From positions 492,001-556,000 of the forward strand of contig JAUIRK010000926.1 in NCBI GenBank assembly GCA_030549495.1: 64,000 nt of DNA, in the 5' to 3' direction. This DNA comes from Nectonema munidae. Its lineage: Eukaryota > Nematomorpha > Nectonematoida > Nectonematidae. The notes below the pieces were generated by a model. That model had not been told where the DNA came from. It worked only from the letters and a program-made list of their open reading frames with translations, and did not search any database. How positions within the stretch are numbered: the first letter of the stretch is position 1; each line of letters opens with the position of its first letter. Shown here one piece after another: positions 1 to 15,200 of this stretch. A program made the position numbers and the translations under genes.

Positions 1-123
1 TTACACAAATTGTAAAAACAAATGTTAAATTGATGAAAACATTTAATTGATCATTTAGTTATATAATTAGTTTGCATATAGTTATTTAAAATTAAAAAAA
101 TTGTTAAAAGCACGTGAATTTAC

Positions 124-287
124 CTTTGCATTTGAATTTGTTGGTGGAAATTTCTACAATTTTGCGATTCACCATTCTCTCAGGCTCAAAGCACTTAACG
201 CCATTTGTCTCAACTTTCTTTTCACGGAGGTAAAGTGGTAGCCATTTTAAATTGCAATCACAAATCAGTGGATTATTTCCAAGATGT
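124..287 (-). CDS. sli: slit exon 15: D2 LRRCT (last exon in window)
   Basis: A 164-nt exon reading HLGNNPLICDCNLKWLPLYL, then REKKVETNGVKC and ending KFKCKG, with all four LRRCT cysteines. Donor GTAAAT leaves phase 1, the same phase as the D1 LRRCT. The acceptor AAATTAAG has an unusually purine-rich upstream sequence, yet phase and homology fix it. The protein must continue in exons left of position 1. Confidence 0.94.
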
Positions 288-3200
288 CTTAATTTCATTT
301 TTAATAATTTGCGCGATTTATCAATTAAAATTATCAAGAAAGATTCTTGATTGAAGAATTTCAAATACAAAAGAAGATCAAAGATACCAAACTCATCTTC
401 TATGCTGTATAGATTTAAAGGAAAATATATGATCTCAGTGGATACAGCACATGAAGAAGATCTATAAAAAAATCCAGAATGTTGTTTGAAATATGGATGC
501 TCACAATGAAACAATAGTTTACGTGCAGTGATATTTTTTTAAAAGACCAGAAAGCCGCTAAATTAATTGTTAACAAGAATATAAAGTTAAATCCTAGCAT
601 CCTACATAGAGGTCGATGCCTGTAAAATGTGCCTCTTGATTCTATTAAATAATAAAATATAATATTCTAGACTGCCAAAATGAAACAAGTTTGTTTTTTA
701 AAATCGTTGTCTGTAAGAGAATTAACAACTTCACCAGGGAAGGAATTCCAATCATCAACGGCTTTTTGTGTTAAATAAGTTTGACGATGGTTGTTTTGAA
801 AACTTTGAGATTTAAACTTGTAAGAATGCGATTTAGAAATTCTTGCAGAAAACTCAGACAAAACATCTTCTTTTATTATCATATTCTTTATAATGTTGAA
901 AATGGGGATCATTTCATTTCGTTTTATGCTGTAGTGAAGTGTTAGAAATTGAATAGTTGCAAATTTAAAAAATCAAACTGCAAAAACTTAATCTAAGAAA
1001 CTTTTTCTCTCGTTGGATGACTGATCATTGGTTCTCATCTTTGAATCTTCATCTCAAAATATCTTCACAAATAGTTGAGATATTTTTTAAAAGACTTTAT
1101 GTTTGATGATTTATATCTACGCTTTATTTGAAATTCTTTACCCTTTTTAGATGTATTCTGTATGATACACATTAAGAATTTTTATAACGTTGAAATTAAA
1201 TAAAAAAAACAATTTCTTTAAATTTTTTTTCAAGAAAATATATTATGATGAATTTAAAGTTATGTAAACACATTGTCTTAAAAATAAATGTAAGCTTTTG
1301 ATACAAAAATAAATTAAAAAAATAAATATATTTTTTAAAAATACATTTATAATGTTTATTTAAAAAAAATGCCTCTTTATTTTCAGTTGTTTAGTTATTT
1401 TATAGGTATTTATTTAAATAATAATCAGCTAGTTAATTAATTAATCAGATAGTTAGAGTTTAGATAGTTATTAAAATGGAGTAAAAAATTTCTTAAAGAT
1501 CATCACTATTCAAAAAAAATTATTGTTGATGAAAAAAATATGCAAATTTGGAAATATTTTGAAAATGCGTATCAATTTTTTTTATAAGAATAGATTAAAA
1601 TGTCCGGTCAATTAAACGAAAAATTAAAAATGTATACAATAAATAAATATAAATATTAAAAAATAGCCTTATGTTGTGCTATGTGTATAGATTTATTTTT
1701 AGTAAATTTTATTTTGGTTTAAATTTAGGAGGATATGAAAGTTGGCGTTCCCATGAAGCATTTAAAGTATATTCATTTTTTTTGTAATAAAAAATGCTCC
1801 TTTGTAATGTCCAAAGTGTATTTGGATTTCATAATTTGAATCTGTCCTCTAAATTCACTTCCAAAAAACAAAATTTGGATTTATACTTTGTGGTATTACA
1901 GTGTTATAGAAATAAAATGCTTTCCCAGCTTATTCTAGTGAAAGCAAAGCAAGATATCAAAGCCGTGAAATTTTACTTTAAGAAGTTGCTTTGCACAAAA
2001 CTTCTCAAAAATCAGATTGAAAATGTAAAATTTGATTTAAAACCCTCATCGGTAAAACCATTTCATGCTGAATGATTGTTCGCGGGCATTTGATTGGACA
2101 TTCAAAGCACAAAAATATTTTAATGCAAGTTTGGAAAAACATACGTGTATACTCAATGCTGTTCAAATCAAAGAGAATTTTTCTATTTTTGCAAGAAATT
2201 TTTTTCTAAAAACATATACGAAAAAACTTGCAACTTTTGAATTTTCGTGGATTTTATGAAATTACAGTGATCGCAAAAATTTACACTGTAAAATTGGAAA
2301 AGGATATTAATGAGTGTATCATAAAACTAGTATTCATTCTTATATAATATTTCGTGTTCATTTTTTATTGCTATTAGAATAAGACATATTTTGGAAATAA
2401 TGGGTTTGATTGGAGCATTCAGATAAATTACGATTTCATAATTAACAGTTTCGAAAAAATACTTTTTGAGAGGCATAAGGAAAATGGATACCAGAAAAAA
2501 GTTTAGCGTGTGATAGAAAACAACGAAACAGTTTTTTTTAGTTTTTGGTATCGCAACTAACGGAACAAAAATCTTTCACGGGTGAACAGATGGTAAGGAT
2601 GGTCAAGATCGGTAATCGAATCTAGACCATCTGGATCGAGACACTATGAATCCACCACTCTGCCATCTGCCGACCTGAATTTAATCAAAATATGCATACT
2701 TTACTGGACCTGTAAATCAGTTTTCTTGTATTTTTTTGCTGTTATCTTTACACAAACTTATTTTTAAATATGTAAAAAATAAAACAATTTGTCATACAAA
2801 AAATATTTAGAAAAATAATTTTTCAAGTGTTTTACACAGCAAATTTTTTCATTATTTTTTTGTTTGGGATCAACTGAAATCTCTTTTGAGTGGGAGATTA
2901 TATTCTCTTTTAGTTAGTCATTGCAGTTCTAGGCTTAGTTTTAACAATTTTCGACCCGATGCCTCTTTGAAAGTCTCAAAAATTTAAGGAAATTTGGCGT
3001 TAATTTTGCAAAATTTTGTTTAAACGATGAATAAATAAATCCTTCAAAAAATTATAAATAAAAATTAAATTAAAACTAAAAAATATATATCTTTATTTTT
3101 TAAACACATTTATATCAAACTTTAATTACGCACTTCTAAATAAATAATTATAACATTTGAGAACAAATTTTTTGTTTCATAGCACAAGTTTCACCTGTAA

Positions 3201-6200
3201 ACGAACGAAATTTTGGCATGTCAGGCGCTCTTTTTTTCAATGAAACAAATTTATATAAAATTGATGATATTTTGTTTTTAAAAAGTAGTTTTATGTTCTT
3301 AAACATTTATAAAACTATTTTATTGATCACAGTCATCTCCTCTTGTTAATTCCGACTTCAGTAATCCTAATATCTTTCATACTCTTAACAAATGTATATG
3401 ATATTTTTTCCAAATTTTGTTTTAAATTCATTGTTAAGAGACTTCAATAATTTGAATTCTCAATAAACTTAATTAATTAATTATAATTTTTATAATTATC
3501 AAAATTATTGAATAAATTTTTTTCATTTTAAAAAACATTAAATGAAAATCATGAATTAATAAGAAAAACATTTTTCTTTCGTTGAAATATCCCTATTTTA
3601 TTTATTAAATACTATTCCAATAGTTTTTTTCAATTAACTTCATGTGAATAAGTTACTTGAAAGAGGAATAATATGATTTAAAACAAAGGTGGAGGTTTTC
3701 ATCGAGAAGGCACAACTGTGAGACTTGTACCCAACTATGAAGATCCGGTATCGAAAATAAGACTTTGAGATTTCGAAGCCGAGTATCTAACCAACTTACT
3801 CACACCACCATAATTACTTTATTAAAAATATCAAGTGTATATCCATAAGTTAAAATTTTGTTATTGACTCAAAAAAAGCAATCAGAATTCGAATTTTTTC
3901 TAGGATTAAGAATTTTTAATAAAGGTTTTTAATTATTAGTAGTGTGAAATTTTTAGTTTCTATATACTAAATGCCTAGAGCAGAGTGTAGTGGTGTAGAA
4001 CTTATATCACTAAATTGCAACTTTATTATGAATATATTTCAGTAAAATAGTATGCAGTGAAAAAGCAGTTCCATGGAGAAAATTTATATATTTATGAGGA
4101 ACATTCAATTTACATGGATTTATATCAAGAAAATTATAACTTACAGGTTTTGAAGGAAAATCAAATTGGCTATCGTTTTGTTGGTAAAGGAACCTATTTT
4201 GTTATTGTACAATGATCTAAAAAGGAATCAAGGATAATTAATAAATGTAGAATTTTTCATGTTATATGATAAAAAAAATAAAATTTGTAAAATTTATTAG
4301 GGTGATTTTTAAAAAATCATCTTTCTTCGTTTGACGTCCTTTGTTCACGAATCCACAGGGGAAGAAGTGCCTCAAACACACACACACACACACACATACA
4401 AATTTGTGCACCTCATCATTTGGACTGTGGTAATTTCTTTACAGGTTGCCTTATCCTGACGTCAAACAGATGGTATCAGATTAAACAAAAAGAAATTCTA
4501 TTTCAGATACACCCGGAATCGAACAAAAGACCTTTGGCAAGAAAATACTTTCTTCACAGGAAAATGAATTATGAGCGATAAACACAACTATTTGAAAAGG
4601 GATGGGAAATTTTTAAAATGTAATGAAATTTATCAATGGAATGATATTCTTGGCTGAGCTTTTGTGCGTTGGTAAGCAGTTGTTGTGGCGATGTTCAGAG
4701 GACTTTCGTTCAAATCACAGTAGAGGCGATTTTTTAAAAATAAAATTATTTTCAATAATAAACACGTGATTCAATGAATTTTCTTTTCATAAAAAAGCTA
4801 TACTTTCTTTGACTATTTATTAATAACATCTTTTTTTTAATTAAATTAATGTGGTGATCATCTTGGAGAATATCAATAATCAAGAAAAATGCTTGTAATT
4901 TTTTTTTATTCATTTAAAACTTTTGGTTCATCGTGTTGCTTTACAACATAAATAATGCATAAATTTCTTTTGGTTAAATTGCAGGAAGTAAAAAACTTAC
5001 AAAACTTTTAAGTATCTTGGAACAGAAAAAATATCTTCATGCAAACACTTTATCTTGTTCGAGTTTAAAAGTCTAAAAATGGGAAACAAATTCTATATGA
5101 AAGTGAGAGGTAAAAAAAATACTTTTACAACTAAAGTGAGAGATATCAAAACTTTTCATCCCAGCATTCATAAATTATTATTTATGGATTAAATGAGCTA
5201 GCAGAAGGAAAAATTGAATTTATCAAAAGATTGATTTCCTATAATTGATAAAATTGAAAAATAAAGAATTGAATGATAAATTTGCTTGATATAAAAAATA
5301 AAATTGTATTTAGAGATTTTTTTCAAACATATGTCTATAATTTGGTGTAATTAAATGTCTTGAACAGATTTAAGATAATTTTTAGGTTAAGCTTGGAGAA
5401 AAACTGCAAATTAAAACTTTTATACGAAGTGTACTTACAAGACTTGGAGTGTTGAAAGTTCAGAAAAGATGCCACTTGGAAGATTTTCAATTTTGTTGTG
5501 ATATAGAAATCTACAAATCAAAATAATTTAGAAGTATAGACTTTTAGCCATGATGTGATTTTATGATATAATGAAGATATCACAAGCATGATAGAACACT
5601 TTTTGGGAACTCTAAAGGAATCATGACAACTTGTAAAAATTTTAGAATATTTTGGCAATTGAAAAAAGTTTTCAATGCACACTTCACTTTATATGAGATT
5701 TTATCATTCCGCTTTCAGTAAAAAATTAGAAGTTATAGAATTAGTGTGAGGTTTTATGGGTTTCTTTTCAAGTTAGAGAACCAATGGAATGATATTGAAC
5801 TATTTGAACACCTATCAATAGTAGAGAATTTGATCATTTAATGCTTTTAGTCACAATAATTTTCATTTCTACTTGTTATAAATCCTTTTAATGTTATTTG
5901 AAATAATATATTTTAGAACTTGACACTTTTTCATGTTGTTGCCTCCTCCAGAACAAAGAAAAGCCAGATAAGTTGCGTATACAATGGAGTGAAGTTCTTG
6001 TTTGATTTTGTAGGAGCCAATAATATTAAAAATGTTTCAAGTTGTCAAAAAATATTATTCATAAAACATTAAAAATTCGCAAAAAAATAATGTATACTTG
6101 TAAAATAAAATCAGATATAATTAAAAATACCAAATTGTAGAAAACTTACTAAAAAGATTTAATTATTGTAAAGTGTAAGTAAGAGTTGGCAGCGTTGTAA

Positions 6201-9200
6201 TTTGGTTTTGCCTTTCATTTATATAATAATCAACTCAAATACGCAGAGCAATTAGTTTATTTACATGCAAACTATAATAATTTATCTTCAAAGAACAAAT
6301 ATATAATTAATAGTGAGTAAAAATTATGAAGAAAACAATAAGTCAAAATATTCTTCATTTTTGAGAAAGTTTGTAATTATTATTTGTAAATTTTGTGATA
6401 TATACATTTCAAAAATAATTAATTTCAATTTTTTACTTTCATATTAGTGACAGCTATATAGTAAAGGATTCGAATAAAGTTCATGACTTTTTACTCCATG
6501 GTGTTTTAGAATGATTAAATAATGCTGAAAAATATACCTAATCTCCTTGAATAATAGCCTAAAAATTTCAATCTCAAATTGAATGTGCATCACGACTTTA
6601 CCAAAAATCTTACTTTTCAAAATTTTCAAAAGATTTTGAAGGTGAAAAGCCCAAATTTTGATAATAAGGTACTTATGTGGCCCACAAAGATGAAGTTACA
6701 AGCTAATGTTATTTAGCCGCACTAACTTCTATTTTATTACCTTGGAAGAACAAATTTTGATTTATTCTACATTTCTAAATATTCATCATCCTATACGATG
6801 ACAGTTTCGTTCAAAAGTATTTCAACTAAAATGGCATGTTTTCTTTTACTTGTTTTACTTTCTTTAGTTGATTGAAGGCTGAAATTACTTTTCATTATTG
6901 TTTAGGAGTATAATAAATTTTGAAGCATTGAATTCAACACAAGTTTATGATATCTGTGAAATAACATCGTTACTTTTACACCTCATCCCAGATATTTGTA
7001 ATCAATATAGGTTTAGAAATGTTACATTTTTTCAATACGTTAAAGTATATGTGTAGAGATGATTTGTGATATCATACTAAATTATTTTAATTATGAGCAG
7101 TTAAAATTCTGATATTTGTTACCATGTCAGGAATGTACAGTGAAATTTATAAGTTAGCATAAAAAGCCAAATAATATCGTGATTGAACAAGTTAAACTGA
7201 GAGCATTTCTTTGAGATGTTAAATTGAATAAAGACTTACAGTGTTGTGAGACGCTTTAAGCCACGAAAAGCTCCATCATCCACACTCGTGATCTTATTCT
7301 TGCTCAAGTCTCTGTTTAATTAAAAGAGATTATTTAAGGGGCTGCAAAATTCATCAAATAATAAATAAAAGTGTTGTGAAATAATTGTTACCCTCAAAAA
7401 ATAATTCTAATGAAAAATAAAATATCATTTTTTTCAAAAACTTACATTTTCATCAAGAAGGAGTATTTGGCGAATGCATTGGACGGAATATTGCGGATTT
7501 GATTGTTTGACAAATTTCTAAAATAGAGTTTCATATATATTTAATAAATGTCGGGATATTTATAAATATTTATGCTACAATTTTTTTAGTTGTTGCTGTC
7601 AGATCCAAGGAAATAACACTCCAAAACATAGGGATGGTCAATCTTGGGAATCGAACCAATGCTCACTAAATCAGAAACACACGCCGTCTACCACTAAACC
7701 TGCTGCCGACATAATGCCTACTTCTTTTTAATGTTATAGTAATGATAATAAATGTACTTTATTGCCGAGTAATTCACCGAGCTCATATGTCATATAATTA
7801 AAAAAATGCTATTAAATGATGTTTAAGGAAATTTTGAATCAGCTTGAAAGTAAAGAATACAAGAACACCTTTTAATTTATATAAAAATACAATTAAATAA
7901 AACTTAGAAAAAAATTAAAAAAATTACTTGTTACATTTTTTTCTGGGTTTTCCTGTCGTTTAAAATAAAAAAAATTGAATTATAATAGTTTATTATCTAT
8001 TAATTCACAGAGATGATATATTAAAAATTATACACCTTTCTCCATTATTTTACCCCCATATGTGCTTTATTCTTCTTCTTTTATGTTTGGAATATAGATT
8101 TTTCAATTGGCAAATATGATTGTGAAATTAAACTTTATTTTTATTATTACGAAAAATAATTCCACTAAATGAAGCTTAAAGAAAATATCAAGATTGAAAT
8201 GTACACAAAGATAAGTGAGAACTATCTATTTGAGGGAAAATGTTAAGAAAGAGATAGCTCAGTAGTATTTCAATTCTCTTGAAATGTTCTAAGAAAAGGG
8301 ATGCTTTCAAAGAAGTCACAACTCAAAGAAGTAACAATATTTGTCACTCCTAAAATAATGTTCAAAGGAGTATGACTGACAAATTAAAGATTATTTGGTT
8401 TGATCATTAGTAAATTGGTTAATTGGTTTCTTTGTTAGTTATTCAGTTAGTTAGTGTTAGAGTTATTGCTAAATTTTTCTATTAAATATTTAAGGTATTT
8501 TTTGTCACACTTTTGTCATGTCACTCCTTTGATTTGTCGTTTCTATGAATATACGTACTTTTATCATTCAGTATGCACAAAATGAAAACTTGATTAACTT
8601 CAGACAAAACAAACAGTGTATTTCATGATATGCCTTGAATAAATTTGTTTTAAAAATTGGAAATATTTTTTTGAGCCAAAAAATTTCGAAATATCACAAG
8701 TGAGTAATTGCATTGCGAAAAGTTTTCCACATTTTAAACATCTGTGCAAAGATCTTTTGATGTCATGATCTCTCTATATGTTGTGCATATTTTTAAAATG
8801 ACAAATAAGATAGTAATCAATTACAATTGCAAGGCCCCAAGACTGTCCTGACTGTTATATACAAATACTATAATTAATCTTTAAGTAGATATCGATTTGA
8901 AAAGAACTTATGATAAAATTGAGTTAATTTTTTATAAAAGCTCTATTTATGTGGAAAGTAGACAAATATAGAAAAACAAGCTAAAAAATGATCTCCCATT
9001 TCAGAAGTTCAAATTGTTGAGAACATTATTTTCAAAAATGGAATTCAATAAAACAAATTTTGAAGTCAATTTACAGATGAACATTTGAAAAGTTTGTTTT
9101 GCAGTTCATACCACAAGAGTAAAAGTTGATAGTCATGAAATAAACAGAAATAAAAAAAGGCCAAATTTCATTTTATTTAAAATAAATTGATTCTTTGTTT

Positions 9201-12200
9201 CTGGTTTTTAAACCAGTAAATATTTTATATATTATATTTTATAATTTTATAGTAACTAGATCTAACTTTTACAATTCCGACTAGATAACGTTTACAAGTC
9301 CCAATTTTTCCCGCTTCTAAATAAACAGTAATACCAAATAAACAATTATTTAGTTAAAATTTAGCGTAAATCAATCAATAATAATGAAGGGAATCAATTG
9401 TATCGATGAATGCTAAAAAATATTTTGGGTGAAGAAGGTAACTTACATTTCAATTGTGTCCATAGGAAATGAAATGGGGATGTTGGAGAGATTTTTGGCC
9501 TTGCAATTGACAATGCCATTTTTGCAAGCACAGGACAAAGGACATCTTTCATCTACTTTGCATTCTCCATCAATCCTTGCCTCTTTGTGAAGGAAATCTT
9601 AAGTATTTTTTAGTAATAACAAAAATTCCACTTCTATACAAATGGTTCTTGCAAAATATTTTAATAAAGTTATGCAAAACACTGATTACTTAGGATAAAT
9701 ACGCTAAGTGATCTATTTGAAGCTGCTCTTTTTAGTGTTAGACCCTTTTCAAATTAGAAAAGATGGAAATATGATTGAAATATGCTTATTTACAAAATAA
9801 TCGATCTTAAAATGAATAGTAACTTAATATATACTAATTATATTAGATTTACACTTTTGACTCAGAGAGAATAAATGTCAATAAATAAATAAAAAAAAAT
9901 TAATTACCAAATGAAAATTACAAAAATGAATCAATTTTGAAAACTTTTTCTAAAATTTTTAAGTCAATAAAAGTTACAAAAGTTCATATTAAAGTCCGCT
10001 TTAACAGACCAAATATATAAACCTAAATTTCTTTTGAAAAACAAATTACTTTTTCTGAAAAATTTTAAAATTTTGAAAAAATGTTAAACATTAAATTTAA
10101 AAACAATTTTCAATTTCACTTAAAAAAAGGCCAAGCAGCTTCAAGTTCTGTTCAAAGAAGGAAACTATAATATGCTTTATATTTAATTATGTTTTTGCAG
10201 TTTGATGTATTATTTATAATTATATAAAAAAAAATAATAATAATTTCAGCAAAAAAGTTTAGTAGTTCTACAAAAAAGCTTAAATTCAATGATCTTTCTT
10301 TTAAAAGTAAAGAATTTTAAGAATTATATAATAAACATAGAAAAAAACTTTTTTGTAGAAATTTTTATTAATTCAAAATTTATTCGAATATAAAGCTAGA
10401 AGAATATTATATTTAGATCAGATACATAAAAGTTTTAGATTTCAATTTATTTTATGTTTTTTTTGTAAATTCTTGATTTTTTCCTAAATTCTTGATTTTT
10501 TCCTAAATTGCACATTTATTTAGGACAAAACTCAATTTGGATTATAATTTAGGTAATTTGCAGATTATGAAATTTTTGAATAAGTATGACTTTTATTAAT
10601 TTTGTTAAAATCTAATTTTCAACAGAACTATTTCTTAGGGCTTTTAAAAAATTTGTATGTATAGTGGTACTTTTTAAAGTATTCATTTTTGTTCAAATTT
10701 AAAAAAAGTAAAAACTGATTATATAATTATTATTAATTATTAAAAATCTAGTTAATTGTAGTTAAAAATATGAATAATCAATCAAACCGTCTTTAAATCT
10801 TATCAATGCGCAAAAGAGAAAATCTTGTTACTGAAGGTGATTGGATAAAATATATTTCTATCTAAATATTACTGTAACATTTAAAACTTTCTTCCTTCAA
10901 TTCAGCAATAACTTTACTTCGGGATCCATAAGGAAAAGTACATCTAGTATTTAAGCCAAGTTTAGGATTTTGTCGAAGAAATCTTCCGAGCCATTTAATT
11001 GAGCAGTCACAGATGAATGAATTACTCAATAGCTTTCTGAAGAAAAAATGTAGTTTATCAATGTGAAAAAAATTCTATAAAATAAACCGAAATTATTGCT
11101 TTAACCTATAACATTTTAAAAACACTATGTGCTTAGCATTTATAGTTACCTTATTTTCTATTTGAAATCAACAAATTTTACACAATTGAAAAACATAATA
11201 AAAAGAAAGAAAATATATTAATGAAAAAAATGTCTCTTATTTTGAATATAATTCTAGACTTTTAAGTTTCCAACTATAAGTTATTTCTGCTTATTTTTAT
11301 AAATATAGATTATTATAAATGTTTCTATTTTTATTTTAAAGATTATTTAAATGAAAATGAATGCTAAAACTTGTGGGTCGTTTGTTGGATCTAACAAGTT
11401 TGATTTAGATGATCAATCGTTGGATTGTATAGCGTTGTATAAAAAGATTAATATTATTTTGAAAAAATTAAAAACAACATCAAAAAGATCATTTACTTTT
11501 CAAAAATTGACATAGGAAACTTTTCAAAGTAAATTTTAAAGATATCTTGAAAAAAACTTACAAAACTTTAAGGTGCGTCACATGTTCAAAGATGTTTTCT
11601 GGTAAGCTAACCAAATTGTTGTTATTCAAAGTTCTACATAAAAAATGTAAACAATTTTTTTAATAATTGGAGGAGGAACATCTAGAATAAATTTATTCAA
11701 AATGATCATCTCTAAAAAAAATTTTGATAAACGTATAAAAAGTGTCCTAGAATTTTACTAATAAATGTATAAAATAAAGTTCTAAAATTTGTTAACTTTA
11801 GATATTTAAATCAGATAAGTATAGGCATAAATCGAGAAACTTTAGTATCTAAAATTGTGCTACTACTTTTTTTACTAAATGACCTAGCGAGCTTAAACAC
11901 TTTATAAATTCTTGTATTCTGATTGCTGAATTTAGCGAAAAAATGGAGTTTTAGAGAAAATGGAGGAGCTACTTTTACTACGTATTATAATAAATTTATT
12001 GATATTATAGTAAATTTGTCACCCTATTCCTACACTATTAAAAAGTTTTTTATACATGAAATAGTAAATCTTCCGTTTTTTGTGTATTCAACTATGCTCA
12101 AGGCTTCTAATAGTACATTTTTATAGTCTTCATGTTTTTTTGAAAAACTAAATTTCAATTTTCAATATCTTTTTTGCATAAAAATGTTGGTGAAGTTAAT

Positions 12201-15200
12201 TTCAGATGAAAAATCCGTATTTATGAAGTTAATTTCAGTGAAAAATCTATAAATCTAGTACTTTTCGGATACTAATATTTGGATACATAAACAAAAATTC
12301 AATTTTTTTTTTAAAAGTTCAAATTTTCTAGTTTTTTTTTTAAATAAATTTTTCAGCAATTTTATTAATTCCACTTAAAATGAAAAAAAAATTTATTTCA
12401 CTTGTCCAAAATAATTTTCAATTCTATACTAAAACATTATAAATTAATTTATTTCATAAATTGATTAAATTATATGAATTAATATGTACGTGGACATTGC
12501 CGCCAATTAAATGCAATCATTTAATATAAAGTAATTTATAATAATTTCCATTATGACCATGAGTAAGATTATCACGGGATATAATTTCTACTAAAAGTTA
12601 AAAAAAAGTTTACTACTAATATCTTTTTAGATAGTAATTGGAATCTATATTTACTAAAAATTAACTTTACTATTTTATTACTATACAACTGGTAATATTA
12701 CTACTTATATTTTTATATGAAATTTCAGAAAAGAAAAATTCCTTAAATCACAACTTTCAAAAAAAATTTAAGAATTAAAAAACTTTTAAACAAAAATTGT
12801 AAAAAAATTTTTTTATTAATTAATTTTATTTTTTACACCAAATTCGGTATAATTTCACATTGAAAAGATCCAATTGATATTTCAATATTCTTTCTTTGCT
12901 TTGTTTCCCATGTTCTTCAAATTTTTTCATTTTGTTATTTACTTTATATAATAAATTTTAAAAATGATTACTAAAAAATTTCTACACCATTGTATAAAGT
13001 ATCAAAGCATTATTTATTTTTGTGTGCGTCAATCTTATCATTGACAAGTGTTTTCACTCCATTCCTATAATAAGCATGTTAACAAAAAAATTTTACATAA
13101 ATAATGTTAAACTATATGTTATGTTAAAAAAACTAAATATAATGGTTAAAAGTATATTTATCATTATACTAACTTGATTTATTTGTTAAATGAGCAAAAC
13201 TTACAGCAATTGCAGAGACTTCAGATCTTTGAGTGACGTTTTATCCAGGCATGAAATTTGATTTTTGTCTAATCTTCTAAAAAATGCATATAATATGGAT
13301 GTATACATTTACATACATATAAATTATTTAAAATAGATTAATATAATTATTATTAATTAATAATTACACTCAAAATAAAAAGGTAATTTCACAACTATAG
13401 AAGTCAATAAAAAGTGGTAAAATAGAAATATTTGAAAGATCAGAGGGGAAATTCGTAATTAAGAGGTCTAAAATACTTTCTCTTCCAGAATAGTCTAATC
13501 TAGTAGCATCATGAATTAATTGGAACAAGTTGTTTGAAGCTAGGTACTCTACAAACTTCATAGCAGAAGAATTATTTCTAGCGTTGTAAACTTTTGAGTT
13601 CGAAGGAATAGAATGATAGTTAAAATCTCCAATGAAAATTATAGTAAATTTAGGAAACAAGTCAATGAGGGTAGAAAAGAGACTAAGTATTTCATGAGTA
13701 GAACAAACCATACAGCAAACGATGAAGTTTTTGCCATTATTTTCAATCTCTAAAGTAATGTATTCAATGTAGGAAGGAACAAAGGGAGATACAGCTGTGA
13801 CTTTTAAAAATGGTTTAAAATAAGCAATGATTCCTCTAGTTTTAGAAGCATGATTAGTTACTTGATCAAAATTGTTGAGCATTGAAAAACTGCACAGATT
13901 ATAGGTGGAGCAGAGTGGCGGAAATGAACCTGTATTTTTTGGAAGAACTTCGGTAATAAAAATCAAATCACAATTTGTTTTGTCTATTACCAAAGAAAGT
14001 TCAGTCATTTTGGGAAGAATTGATTAAAATTGGTATAGAATACAGATAAAATATTTCGAGAAATTTCTTTATGTTGACTTGAAGTGAAAGTTGATTGTTT
14101 TAACTTGTAGGTTCTGTTGATTCGTTGGTGGCAAGTAGTGTTGGATGAACATTTTTTTTTCTTGATGACACGTAAGTCGTTTAAAGAACTACCTCTTAAT
14201 AAATATATTATTGATTCATCTTTGTTTTCTTTATTCAATGTTTTCACTTGAACTCTTAACTTGTTCACTTTTTTACGTTATTCAGGATTAAGAATCTTTT
14301 GAAATGAAGATCTTTTGAAATTGTCTAGAGCTTTTTTCAAGTATGTAGGAACTTACAACCAAGTTCTTGTCAAAGTAGTACTCGTAAGTAATTTGAAGAG
14401 GTCTTTTAACATTTTCCACCTTTTTATTTTAGCAAGTCTGGTCAGATTTGTTACTTTTATTTGACAAATAGATAGGTGTCTATCGAACAGCTCTTGAACA
14501 AATTGGGCGTCATTAATTTTTTTACCCTCATTGTTATACTCTTCAACACCATGAATTATCTGATTGGCTTTACGTCGTTCTATGTCTAGCTCAGTGGCAC
14601 GTTGGCTCGATAGCGTATCTCTAAGTATTTGCCGAAAATCTTGTGGAGGAGGGGAGGTTGAAGATTTCTGAGTAGAATTAGATATTTTCATTCATTTTGC
14701 TATGAGACAGTTCAATCGTGTTTGCAAGATGTTTATTTTGGTCAAAGACCTCCGTCATTCCTGTAGAAAGAACTTCATTTATTTTCTTAATATGCTTTTC
14801 ATTGTTCTTTTTGAAAGAGGTAATATCTTCGTTAATTTTATTAATGACTTTTTGCAGCGTAGGTATAGCATCTTTCCTACAAGCCGTACAAAACCAACGG
14901 ATACCACATCCGTTAAATTTTTCAATTAAGTTACCGATATGCTTCGATATACTTTAGCATGTGTAGCACATCCAATTAAAGCATGAGCTGCATTTCATCA
15001 TTTCATTAGATTTACTTTCACAATTGAGAGAGAGAGAGAGAGAAAGTTTATTGAAAATACAAACAATTAAAAAATGAGAATGCTTGCAAAATAACATCGA
15101 GAAAAAAATATATATAGAGAACAAACAAGATATAAATTTATTTTTATATATATTCTCCATGTTGAGACATATAAAATTATTAGAAAAAAAAATGAAAGTA

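Larger units (their letters stand above)
288..4144 (-). other. slit intron 14
   Basis: A 3.86-kb intron. It holds a LINE tail (about 600-965), a family-A SINE (2531-2674) and a family-B SINE (3685-3809), listed separately. Two overlapping plus-strand open frames at 1794-2259 (93 and 64 codons) resemble nothing I recognise and are probably chance. The rest is AT-rich sequence with no recognisable feature. Confidence 0.8.
4217..7239 (-). other. slit introns 13, 12 and 11 (exons 13 and 12 between)
   Basis: Intron 13 (4217-5000) carries a CA microsatellite and a tRNA-like SINE fragment. Intron 12 (5073-5438) and intron 11 (5511-7239) show only AT-rich sequence. I see no repeats, RNA genes or coding signal in them. 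Confidence 0.75.
7518..13204 (-). other. slit introns 9, 8, 7 and 6 (exons 9, 8 and 7 between)
   Basis: Intron 9 (7518-9446) carries a family-A SINE at 7581-7710. Introns 8 (9598-10872), 7 (11037-11561) and 6 (11634-13204) are AT-rich with homopolymer runs. Apart from the short unrecognised open frame 11923-12126, which looks like chance, I see nothing in them. Confidence 0.75.

Noticed and set aside
14702-14957. Plus-strand open frames of 75 and 79 codons
   Set aside because: Antisense to the ORF1 of the LINE fragment.
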